5,544 nucleotides of DNA from Methanoculleus marisnigri. GTDB lineage: Archaea > Halobacteriota > Methanomicrobia > Methanomicrobiales > Methanoculleaceae. The notes beneath the pieces are model-generated. The model was given only the letters and a program-made list of their open reading frames with translations, did no database searches and was not told the origin of the DNA. Below, one piece after another: positions 1 through 5,326 of the stretch (positions are counted from its first letter, which is position 1; every line of letters starts with the position of its first letter). The stretch spans positions 24,123-29,666 of the forward strand of contig DASQ01000076.1 in NCBI GenBank assembly GCA_002503885.1, in the 5' to 3' direction. Position numbers and translations under genes: made by a program.

Positions 1-10
1 GATGGAGACA

Positions 11-32
11 GGGGAGGGGGATGCTCCTCCCC
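11..32. other. GC-rich hairpin at left edge
   Basis: A 7-bp perfect stem pairs GGGGAGG (11-17) with CCTCCCC (26-32) around an 8-base loop. It could be a terminator or 3'-end structure of a gene lying to the left of the window, or part of the repeat unit that begins at 37. No T-run follows it, so a bacterial-style terminator reading is weak. The pairing is seen directly; the role is inferred. Confidence 0.35.
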
Positions 33-36
33 CAAA

Positions 37-76
37 GGCGATACTCCCACGGTCCAGTGTACGGGGTTCTTCATCG
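37..76 (+). repeat. Interspersed repeat, left copy (20-bp exact core at 37-56)
   Basis: The core GGCGATACTCCCACGGTCCA at 37-56 is identical to the reverse complement of 5491-5510. Beyond the core, similarity continues more loosely to about 76: by hand alignment, 14 of 20 columns match with one gap, and four of the six mismatches are transitions. That pattern suggests a decayed shared ancestor rather than chance. The copy lies 171 bases upstream of the DHH gene start and points toward it. Whether it is a multi-copy genomic repeat or a shared regulatory element cannot be decided from two copies. Confidence 0.8.
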
Positions 77-227
77 TTACAGTTGCTCCGGCGCCCCGAC
101 CACACCTGCAAGCAACCGCAATTCCAAGACTCAAGTCACCTGAACCTTAACATCCCATTTACCTAACCCATCTAGACCCTTCGACCCCCACACTCACATG
201 CTTTATTGACACTCACGACGCACTACT
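77..227. other. Non-coding leader region, G-poor on plus strand
   Basis: No credible gene is present on either strand. Bases 121-227 contain about 41 C and only 9 G on the plus strand, an extreme skew compared with the adjacent genes. Such a sequence would give a largely unstructured transcript. It also contains the putative promoter box of the DHH gene at its end. I see no tRNA fold and no repeat array here. Confidence 0.6.
202..209 (+). promoter_or_regulatory. TATA-like box for the DHH gene cluster
   Basis: TTTATTGA stands out in a C-rich stretch and is centred about 23 bases before the ATG at 228 and about 29 before the in-frame ATG at 234. Archaeal TATA boxes usually sit some 26-27 bases upstream of the transcription start, so the message would begin close to the start codon. 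No Shine-Dalgarno sequence precedes either ATG, which agrees with a leaderless mRNA. Moderate support; the BRE is not clear. Confidence 0.45.
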
Positions 228-1631
228 ATGGAGATGGGCCTCGAAACAGATGTGCGGAGAGCGGCAGATACTATCTGCGATGCGGAATCGGTGACGATCA
301 TCTCCCACATCGACGCCGACGGCATCAGCACGGAGTCGATCCTCTCGCAGGCGCTCACCCGCGAGGGGATACCGGTCGACTCGGTCTTCGTCCGCCAGCT
401 CGAGCCGATGGCGATGCGCCATGTCCCGAAGGACGACTCGCTCAAACTCTTCACCGACCTCGGGGCCGGCCAGCAGAGCCTTCTTGAGGAACACGGTCTC
501 TGTGCTGACGAGGTCCTGATCCTCGACCACCACGTCAGCCAGCCCTGCGCCACGGCCTACCCCCAGGTGAACTGCCTGGATTACGGGTTTACCCGGATGA
601 GCGCCGCCGGCATCGCCTACCTGGTCGCAAAGGCGATCGACCCGACAGGCACCGACCTTGCCAAACTCGCCGTGGTCGGGAACGTCGGGGATATGATGGC
701 CCGGGAGAACCGCGGGCTGGTCGGCCCGGCACGCGAGATCGTCCAGGACGGCGTGGAGTACGGCAACATCGTCGTGCATAAACCGGACCTGAACTGCTAC
801 GGGACGTCCACCCGCCCGGTCCACGTCTGCCTCGGCTACTGCGACGACCCCTACATCGACGGGATCTCGAACAGCACGAGCGGGGCGCTCCGGTTCCTGG
901 AAAAACTCGGCGTTGCGTTAAAGGCGCCCCGGGGCGGCTGGCTCGTCTGGGAAGAACTCCCCTTCGACGACAAGCGCACGATCATCAGCGCCCTTGCCCA
1001 GCAGCTCATCGCGCATGGGAGGGAGACCGACCGCCTGCTCGCCGAGACCTACATCTTCCCCGACGAGCCGGAACGGACGCCGCTCCGGAACGCCTCGGAA
1101 TACGCCACCCTCTTGAACGCCTGCGGCCGGTGGGCAAAGCCCAGGGTCGGGGGCAGCATCTGCCGCGGGGACCGCGGGGACGCCTACCGCGATGCGGAGC
1201 ACATGCTCGCCCACCACCGGACGGTCATCCGCGACCTGCTCCAGTACATCCTCGATACCGGGGTGACCGAGTTATCCCACCTGCAGTACATCCACACCGG
1301 CGACCGGTTCCCCGACACCATCGTCGGGATCGGGGCGGGCATGGCGCTCTCCAAACTGAACTGGCAAAAGCCGATGATGGTGCTCGCCGCGATGGTGGAC
1401 GAACCCGAGGTCACCAAGGTCTCGATGCGGACGAACGAGTGGGCGCTCGCCCGGGGCGTCGACCTCCAGGGGGCGCTTGTCGAGGCATCAGGCGAGGTGG
1501 GCGGCGCAGGCGGCGGGCACCGGATTGCGGCCGGGGCATTTATTCCGCATGATACAGAAGAGGAGTTTGTTGATAGTGTTAACCGAATACTCAAACGACA
1601 GTGCGCTTCAGCGGATCCGGATAATAGCTGA
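228..1631 (+). CDS. DHH-family phosphoesterase, archaeal RecJ-like nuclease
   Basis: This 467-residue protein carries the full DHH set: motif I HIDADG (27-32), motif II with D77, the signature DHH at 100-102, and motif IV with D155 in GNVGD. The C-terminal DHHA1 domain ends in the nucleic-acid-binding GGGH at 428-431. These are the Mn2+-binding and substrate residues of RecJ-like 5'-3' exonucleases. Archaeal relatives include the GINS-associated nuclease GAN of the replisome and RNA-directed aRecJ proteins; sequence alone does not tell which this is. Length fits the archaeal family, which is shorter than bacterial RecJ. The start is uncertain between ATG 228 and ATG 234, both compatible with a leaderless message. 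It is the first gene of a four-gene cluster. Its last 56 bases also encode the start of the PUA gene, and codon use there is noticeably more AT-rich. Family assignment is firm; exact substrate is inferred. Confidence 0.9.
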   Translation: MEMGLETDVRRAADTICDAESVTIISHIDADGISTESILSQALTREGIPVDSVFVRQLEPMAMRHVPKDDSLKLFTDLGAGQQSLLEEHGLCADEVLILDHHVSQPCATAYPQVNCLDYGFTRMSAAGIAYLVAKAIDPTGTDLAKLAVVGNVGDMMARENRGLVGPAREIVQDGVEYGNIVVHKPDLNCYGTSTRPVHVCLGYCDDPYIDGISNSTSGALRFLEKLGVALKAPRGGWLVWEELPFDDKRTIISALAQQLIAHGRETDRLLAETYIFPDEPERTPLRNASEYATLLNACGRWAKPRVGGSICRGDRGDAYRDAEHMLAHHRTVIRDLLQYILDTGVTELSHLQYIHTGDRFPDTIVGIGAGMALSKLNWQKPMMVLAAMVDEPEVTKVSMRTNEWALARGVDLQGALVEASGEVGGAGGGHRIAAGAFIPHDTEEEFVDSVNRILKRQCASADPDNS

Positions 1632-2073
1632 CTTCCAGTTCGGCGCCGGGGCAGGAGCTGCGGTATTTCCCGACGAATGCACCTTTCAGTTCTCGACGAC
1701 GGGACGCGTCCGCCAGATTCGCCTCGGGAAAGAGAGGCTTGCCACCGTCAGAGCACAGGACGGCCGCCTGACCCTCGGGGTCGCCGGAGCGGCTCGTCTC
1801 GCGGCGGTTCTTGCCCCCCCGGCCTACCGGGTGGCGGTGCAGGAGGATGTGGCCCCGTTCATTGCGGACGGAAAGAACGCGATGGCGAAACACATCATCG
1901 CCGCCGATGACGGCATCCGCGCAGGGGACGAGGTGCTGGTGGTGACCGGAGACGACGTGGTCCTCGCCACCGGGGGAGCCCTGCTCTCCGGCCGGGAGAT
2001 GCTGGCATTTAATTACGGTGTAGCAGTAAAAGTACGACAGGGGAGAGGATCGGAATGTTTCCAGGAAAGATAA
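1576..2073 (+). CDS. PUA-domain RNA-binding protein, archaeosine-transglycosylase-like
   Basis: The chosen start is GTG 1576, preceded by AGGAG at 1561-1565 with 10 bases of spacing. ATG 1549 lacks a comparable site. This gives 165 residues. Residues about 11-85 form a small domain containing a TTGRVRQI stretch, resembling the pre-PUA domain. Residues about 84-154 match a PUA domain, with FIADGKNAMAKHI, IRAGDEVLVV and GREMLAFNYGVAVKVR. The closest family resemblance I recognise is the C-terminal region of archaeal tRNA-guanine transglycosylase and ArcS, which binds the tRNA acceptor end, but the catalytic domain is absent. A role in tRNA or rRNA modification or ribosome biogenesis is likely but unproven. 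The gene overlaps the DHH gene by 56 bases and the NAC gene by 19 bases, so translation is probably coupled. Confidence 0.85.
   Translation: MLTEYSNDSALQRIRIIADFQFGAGAGAAVFPDECTFQFSTTGRVRQIRLGKERLATVRAQDGRLTLGVAGAARLAAVLAPPAYRVAVQEDVAPFIADGKNAMAKHIIAADDGIRAGDEVLVVTGDDVVLATGGALLSGREMLAFNYGVAVKVRQGRGSECFQER
2008..2015 (+). promoter_or_regulatory. Possible internal TATA-like box ahead of NAC
   Basis: TTTAATTA inside the PUA gene is centred about 43 bases before the NAC start. A transcript starting some 26 bases downstream would keep the GGGAGAGGAT ribosome-binding region in a short leader. It could give NAC and the methyltransferase independent expression. The sequence also encodes Phe-Asn-Tyr in the PUA gene, so chance is a real possibility. 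Confidence 0.25.
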
Positions 2074-2396
2074 ACCCGAAAAAGATGAAGCAGATGATGA
2101 AGCAGATGGGCATGGAGATGGAGGAGATCGAGGGCGTAGAGAAGGTCGTTATCTACACGCCTGCGGGAAACTACGTCTTTGATGATGCCCAGGTCGTCGC
2201 GACCACCATGCAGGGGGCCACAAGTTACCAGCTCACGGGAGAGCCCCGGTTCGAAGAGGCAGTCCCGGAGATCCCCGACGAAGACGTCGCCCTCGTCGCA
2301 TCCCAGACCGGTAAAACGGACGAGGTTGCGAGGGCGACGCTCATCGAGACCCGTGGCGACATCGCCGAAGCGATCCTGAAACTCTCGCAGCAATGA
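2055..2396 (+). CDS. nac: Archaeal nascent polypeptide-associated complex protein (alpha-NAC)
   Basis: This 113-residue protein has the normal length and layout of archaeal NAC, which acts as a homodimer at the ribosomal exit tunnel and shields nascent chains. A basic, Met/Lys-rich N-terminus (KINPKKMKQMMKQMG, 5-19) suits ribosome contact. The NAC beta-barrel domain spans about 22-64 (VEKVVIYTPAGNYVFDD). A UBA domain follows at about 77-112 (VALVASQTGKTDEVARATLIETRGD is its core, split here by helix turns). The gene is preceded by a good ribosome-binding region (GGGAGAGGAT, 2041-2050) and overlaps the PUA gene upstream by 19 bases. Its TGA overlaps the ATG of the methyltransferase gene as ATGA. 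Family assignment is secure; the UBA partner is unknown. Confidence 0.95.
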   Translation: MFPGKINPKKMKQMMKQMGMEMEEIEGVEKVVIYTPAGNYVFDDAQVVATTMQGATSYQLTGEPRFEEAVPEIPDEDVALVASQTGKTDEVARATLIETRGDIAEAILKLSQQ

Positions 2397-3118
2397 TCGA
2401 AGAAGGTGAACGCCTCCTGCTCGTCAGTGAGGACCGCGAGTACTTCGTGAAGGCAGGCGAGGGAAAGTTCTCCACCGACCGGGGCATGATCGACCTCGGA
2501 GCGCTCGCAGGTATGAACTCCGGGGACGAGATACGGACCCATCTCGACGTCCCGTTCAGGGTCCTCCGCCCCCGGCCGACCGACTTCTTTGTTCATGCGA
2601 AACGGAGCGGAGCACCCATGCTCCCGAAGGATATCGGGATCGTGATCGCCTACACGGGCATGAATCACGAGGACCGTGTCCTTGATGCCGGCACCGGGAG
2701 CGGCGTTGCCGCAATCTACTTCGGCAACATCGCCCGCGAGGTGAAGACCTACGAGGTGCGCCCGGAGTTTGCCAGACTCGCGGCCAAAAACGTCGAGAAC
2801 GCCCGCCTCAAGAACGTCGAGGTGGTCGCGGCCGACATGCTCGAGGCAACCGGCGAGTTCGACGTCGTCCACCTGGACCTGACGATCACGCCGGCACACG
2901 TGGAGCACGCCTTCTCGCTCCTCCGGCCCGGCGGCTACCTGGCATGCTACACTCCGTTCCTCGAGCATACGTTCGTCGCGCTCGATGCCGCAACCCCGCT
3001 CTTCCGCGACGTCCACTGCTACGAGTGCATGGAGCGGGAACTGACGCGCTCCGCACGGGGAACCCGCCCGTCTACCCGGGTCGCCCACAGCGGCTACGTC
3101 ACAATCGCACGAAAATAA
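2393..3118 (+). CDS. SAM-dependent methyltransferase, tRNA m1A (TrmI-type) family
   Basis: The 241-residue protein starts with a small beta-rich domain (about 1-65), as in TrmI proteins that methylate N1 of adenine 57/58 in the tRNA T-loop. A linker RSGAPMLPKDIGIVI (71-85) matches the family's PKD segment. The Rossmann fold follows: motif I LDAGTGSG (97-104) binds SAM, the acidic residue E121 in TYEVRPEF contacts the ribose, and D148 in AADML lies in motif III. Motif IV reads VVHLDLTITP (158-167) where the family usually has an Asp-Leu-Pro-x-Pro-like segment, so the catalytic loop is divergent. RPGGYLACYTP (179-188) is motif VI. The TRVAHSGYVTIARK C-terminus also fits the family, where an aromatic-rich H-T/S-G-Y/F segment is typical. 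It is coupled to NAC by an ATGA overlap. Enzyme class is sure; target base is likely but not proven. Confidence 0.82.
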   Translation: MIEEGERLLLVSEDREYFVKAGEGKFSTDRGMIDLGALAGMNSGDEIRTHLDVPFRVLRPRPTDFFVHAKRSGAPMLPKDIGIVIAYTGMNHEDRVLDAGTGSGVAAIYFGNIAREVKTYEVRPEFARLAAKNVENARLKNVEVVAADMLEATGEFDVVHLDLTITPAHVEHAFSLLRPGGYLACYTPFLEHTFVALDAATPLFRDVHCYECMERELTRSARGTRPSTRVAHSGYVTIARK

Positions 3119-3125
3119 AGGGGGG

Positions 3126-3311
3126 TTACTCCCGCAGCGGGCGCTCCCACCCGGTATAGCCGCAGTAGATGCAGCAATCCCCGCCGCAGTGCCGGCATTT
3201 CTGCGACGGCTGCGGCACCATCACGGTACCCTTTTTATTGCAGTACATACACCCAAGCCCCCCGCAGTGAGAACAGACTTCAGGGGCATACTCTACGTTC
3301 TCTTCGGACAT
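3126..3311 (-). CDS. Small protein with duplicated four-cysteine zinc knuckle
   Basis: The ATG at 3311-3309 is preceded by an excellent ribosome-binding site (GGAGGAG, 5 bases away), giving 61 residues; the longer open frame to 3380 has no such site. Nine cysteines are present. Eight form two exactly spaced copies of C-x2-C-G-G-x2-C-x-Y-C: C13, C16, C21, C24 and C39, C42, C47, C50, each with His before the second Cys. The extra cysteine is C46. This pattern resembles DnaJ-type or zinc-ribbon knuckles and would bind metal, probably zinc; an iron-sulfur site cannot be excluded. There is no membrane segment or signal peptide. I do not recognise a named family and assign no function. It converges on the methyltransferase gene with a 7-base gap and diverges from pyrBI. 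Confidence 0.85.
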   Translation of the reverse strand: MSEENVEYAPEVCSHCGGLGCMYCNKKGTVMVPQPSQKCRHCGGDCCIYCGYTGWERPLRE

Positions 3312-3381
3312 GAGTTCTCCTCCAGAATTATATGGGGCGGGCGAAGGTGACAAAGGTTGTTGTGGGGGCCGGGCACGCACC

Positions 3382-3398
3382 CGAAAAAAAGGTATTAG
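3382..3398 (+). promoter_or_regulatory. Candidate BRE plus TATA element for pyrBI
   Basis: An A-rich tract (CGAAAAAAA, 3382-3390) that could serve as BRE is followed by GTATTA (3392-3397). A start about 26 bases downstream (near 3421) would place the whole 3434-3498 hairpin in a leader of roughly 95 bases. The alternative AATTATAT at 3326-3333 would start transcription near 3356. Neither is a perfect archaeal TATA box. Confidence 0.35.
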
Positions 3399-3433
3399 TG
3401 GGTGGGGGGCGAACCACTACTCAGGAGAGAAGA

Positions 3434-3498
3434 GGGGCTTTGTCCGTGTCATGGCGGGAGGGGCGGAAGATTCGGGCGCCCGCCGGACGAAAAGCCCC
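3434..3498 (+). promoter_or_regulatory. Long imperfect hairpin in pyrBI leader
   Basis: GGGGCTTT (3434-3441) pairs with AAAGCCCC (3491-3498), and GTCCG (3442-3446) pairs with CGGAC (3484-3488); a GA bulge (3489-3490) separates the two helices. A further 5-bp helix, GCGGG (3454-3458) with CCCGC (3479-3483), stacks inside, leaving a 7-base bulge and a 20-base apical loop. The 3' arm ends at the base immediately before GGAAGGT (3499-3505), the likely pyrB ribosome-binding site. The pairing is seen in the sequence; control of pyrimidine gene expression is inferred. Confidence 0.5.
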
Positions 3499-3514
3499 GG
3501 AAGGTAGCCGCACG

Positions 3515-4411
3515 ATGTACCATATTATCTCTATCCGCGATTTTGAAAGGAGCGATCTCGATTATCTGCTGGACCGGGCAGGGGAGTTCGATACCGGGAA
3601 GTGTCGGTCCCAGGCGCTTGATGATAAACTTGTGGCCCTTCTCTTCTTTGAGCCCAGCACCAGGACAAGGATGTCGTTTGCGACGGCCATGGCCCGGCTC
3701 GGCGGGCGGTCGATCAGCGTGGACTCTGTCGAGGCAAGTTCTATCGTCAAGGGAGAGACGCTTGCAGATACCATCCGGGTGGTGAGCAGTTATGTGGATG
3801 CCATCGTGCTCCGCCACCCCAAGGAAGGGGCGGCACGGCTGGCAAGCGAGTTCGCCTCGGTGCCGGTCATCAACGCCGGCGACGGCGCGGGGCAGCACCC
3901 GAGCCAGACGCTGCTCGACCTCTACACCATCCGGCAGTCGATGCCGATCGACGGGACCGATGTCGGGCTCCTCGGGGATCTCCGCTACGGCAGGACCGCA
4001 CACTCGCTGGCGCTCGCCCTCTCCCTCTACGGCGTCACCCTGCACACGATCGCGCCGGGGGGGCTCGAGATGCCGGCGAACATAACCCTCGAACTCCGGG
4101 AACGCGGCATGGAGGTGATCGAGCATGCGGACGTCGAGGAGGCGATCCGGGAGCTCGACGTCCTCTACGTCACGAGGATTCAGCGCGAACGGTTCCCGGA
4201 CTCGGCGTCGTACTACAACGTCGCGTCCAGTTACCGGATCACGCCCGACCTTCTCGCCGGTGTCCGGGATCACCTGATGATCCTCCACCCCCTCCCGCGC
4301 GCCGGGGAGATCGACCCGGCGGTGGACCACACGCCGTATGCACGCTACTTTGAGCAGGCAAGGAACGGCGTGCCCATCAGGATGGCGCTTCTCCATGAGG
4401 TGATGAAATGA
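3515..4411 (+). CDS. pyrB: Aspartate carbamoyltransferase catalytic subunit
   Basis: PyrB condenses carbamoyl phosphate with L-aspartate, the committed step of de novo pyrimidine synthesis, in the cytoplasm. The 298-residue protein has every key element: FFEPSTRTR with S48-T-R-T-R52 for carbamoyl phosphate, K79 in the 80s loop (SSIVKGET), R100 in VLRHP, H128 and Q131 in GQHPSQT, R160 in DLRYGRTAHS, R221 and Q223 in TRIQRERF for aspartate, and the HPLPR loop at 258-262. Nothing essential is missing. The ATG at 3515 is preferred because MYHIISIRDF matches the usual N-terminus and GGAAGGT lies about 9 bases upstream. It overlaps pyrI by ATGA, as expected for subunits assembled in a fixed ratio into the allosteric 2(c3):3(r2) holoenzyme. 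Expression may be influenced by the leader hairpin just upstream. Confidence 0.97.
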   Translation: MYHIISIRDFERSDLDYLLDRAGEFDTGKCRSQALDDKLVALLFFEPSTRTRMSFATAMARLGGRSISVDSVEASSIVKGETLADTIRVVSSYVDAIVLRHPKEGAARLASEFASVPVINAGDGAGQHPSQTLLDLYTIRQSMPIDGTDVGLLGDLRYGRTAHSLALALSLYGVTLHTIAPGGLEMPANITLELRERGMEVIEHADVEEAIRELDVLYVTRIQRERFPDSASYYNVASSYRITPDLLAGVRDHLMILHPLPRAGEIDPAVDHTPYARYFEQARNGVPIRMALLHEVMK

Positions 4412-4875
4412 GCACCAAAGACCCATCACGGGGACTGCTCGTCAGCCCTATAAGGAACGGCACGGTCATCGACCACATCACGGCCGGCGAGGCGTTGAAC
4501 GTCCTGCGGATACTCGGCATCACCGGGTCGACCCCCGAATGCCTGAGCATCGCCACAAACGTCGAGAGCAAACGGATGGGGAAGAAGGATATCGTCAAGA
4601 TAGAGAACCGGGAACTTCGCACGGAGGAGGTCGACCGGATCGCCCTGCTTGCACCGCAGGCAAAGATCAACATCATCCGCGACTACCGGGTGGTGGAGAA
4701 GAAGGGCGTGGAGATCCCGAAGATCCTCAAAGGCGTGGTCAGGTGCCCGAACCCCGGCTGCATCACGAACACGAACGAGCCGGTGGAGAGCACGTTCGAG
4801 GTGCTCCCCAAAGGGCTGCACTGCCTCTACTGCGACTGGCTGATCAAGGACGATATCGCAAACCACATCATCTGA
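4408..4875 (+). CDS. pyrI: Aspartate carbamoyltransferase regulatory subunit
   Basis: PyrI has no catalysis of its own; dimers bridge PyrB trimers and carry the nucleotide effector sites (CTP inhibition, ATP activation). The 155-residue protein has the usual length. The N-terminal allosteric domain includes GTVIDHI with D22-H23 and MGKKDIVKIEN with K60, which correspond to effector-contact residues in the E. coli subunit. The C-terminal zinc domain has the four structural cysteines C113, C118, C139 and C142 (CPNPGC ... CLYC), needed to contact PyrB. It starts inside the pyrB stop codon region, so translation is coupled. Its last 8 bases overlap the end of coaD on the other strand. Confidence 0.97.
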   Translation: MSTKDPSRGLLVSPIRNGTVIDHITAGEALNVLRILGITGSTPECLSIATNVESKRMGKKDIVKIENRELRTEEVDRIALLAPQAKINIIRDYRVVEKKGVEIPKILKGVVRCPNPGCITNTNEPVESTFEVLPKGLHCLYCDWLIKDDIANHII

Positions 4876-5326
4876 TCAGGCGTCCATGCCGGTCGATCTC
4901 TCCCCGGTAGACCCGGGTGCTCGAGATCCGCCGGCCGTCTTCGGCGAGGACGCATGAGATCTCATGGAGGTCCACTTTTTTTTGCCCCCGCTCACGCCGG
5001 AGGTCGTTGATCTCCACGGCAACCGGGAAGGTCTCCTCGGAGACGACGAGGATGTCGAAGTCCGCATCGAGGGCGCTGCCGTAACGGTCGGCGAGCGGCT
5101 CGACGTTCCACGCCGCAGTGTAGCCGTGCTCCCGGATGAAGGACGCAATGCTTGCCAGCCGTTCCGGATAGGAGTGGACGGGGTGCACCTTTGCACCGGC
5201 AAACTCATCGGTCGTCAACCCGATGATCACCTCCCCGTCAGGCCCGGCAAGCTCAAAGGAGCGGGCGAGGAGTTTCCTGTGCCCGGCATGGAGGGGATCG
5301 AACGTCCCCCCGACCATCACTTTCAT
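4868..5326 (-). CDS. coaD: Phosphopantetheine adenylyltransferase, archaeal type
   Basis: The enzyme transfers AMP from ATP to 4'-phosphopantetheine, giving dephospho-CoA, the penultimate step of coenzyme A synthesis. The 152-residue protein shows the nucleotidyltransferase signature GGTFDPLHAGH (6-16), with the HxGH catalytic pair H13 and H16, and the ISSTR motif (134-138) near the C-terminus that binds ATP phosphates. EVIIGLTTDEF (32-42) and the PERLASIASFI helix also fit the archaeal branch, which differs from bacterial CoaD. The ATG at 5326 gives the expected short N-terminus before the signature; no clear Shine-Dalgarno precedes it. An eight-base A-run encodes Gln-Lys-Lys at 115-117 and the frame continues normally through it. 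The gene is convergent with pyrI, overlapping by 8 bases, and shows no functional link to it. Confidence 0.95.
   Translation of the reverse strand: MKVMVGGTFDPLHAGHRKLLARSFELAGPDGEVIIGLTTDEFAGAKVHPVHSYPERLASIASFIREHGYTAAWNVEPLADRYGSALDADFDILVVSEETFPVAVEINDLRRERGQKKVDLHEISCVLAEDGRRISSTRVYRGEIDRHGRLIR

Larger units (their letters stand above)
3312..3514. other. Divergent intergenic region between small Cys protein and pyrB
   Basis: This stretch carries the ribosome-binding site of the minus-strand gene (about 3317-3323), two plus-strand TATA-like candidates (AATTATAT at 3326-3333 and the box at 3382-3398), and the pyrB leader hairpin. The pyrB frame stays open back to 3332, but that extension is rich in Gly, Arg and Lys, has no match to the aspartate transcarbamoylase fold, and ends exactly where the normal N-terminus begins. 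I therefore treat it as untranslated. Confidence 0.6.

Noticed and set aside
1..227. tRNA, rRNA, CRISPR or box C/D RNA in the left flank
   Set aside because: No cloverleaf, repeat-spacer periodicity or paired box motifs could be found by eye.
1477..1575. Longer N-terminus for the PUA protein (ATG 1477 or ATG 1549)
   Set aside because: The extra residues are an out-of-frame reading of the DHHA1 domain, and the clear ribosome-binding site serves GTG 1576.
2225..3088. Long open frame antisense to the methyltransferase (287 codons)
   Set aside because: The sense strand encodes clear SAM-binding motifs; the antisense frame has no family resemblance and no ribosome-binding site that I can see.
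3326..3333. ATATAATT on the minus strand as promoter of the small cysteine protein
   Set aside because: A start 26 bases downstream would fall inside the third codon or so, after the ribosome-binding site, so the box does not fit that gene; it may serve the plus strand.
3332..3514. 61-residue N-terminal extension of PyrB
   Set aside because: The frame is open, but the sequence is low-complexity Gly/Arg/Lys without a family match. The normal PyrB N-terminus starts at ATG 3515 with a ribosome-binding site.
3449..4429. Long open frame antisense to pyrB (326 codons)
   Set aside because: It mirrors pyrB, whose product has all catalytic residues. The antisense translation shows no recognisable motif and is rich in Arg, Val and Asp as expected for a shadow of GC-rich coding sequence.
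4976..4983. Frameshift in coaD at the eight-base homopolymer
   Set aside because: The reading frame runs through it and reaches the ISSTR motif and a normal C-terminus, so the count of bases appears correct.
5293..5309. GGGGA/TCCCC hairpin near the coaD start
   Set aside because: It lies within codons for the GGTFDP signature and is explained by the coding sequence.
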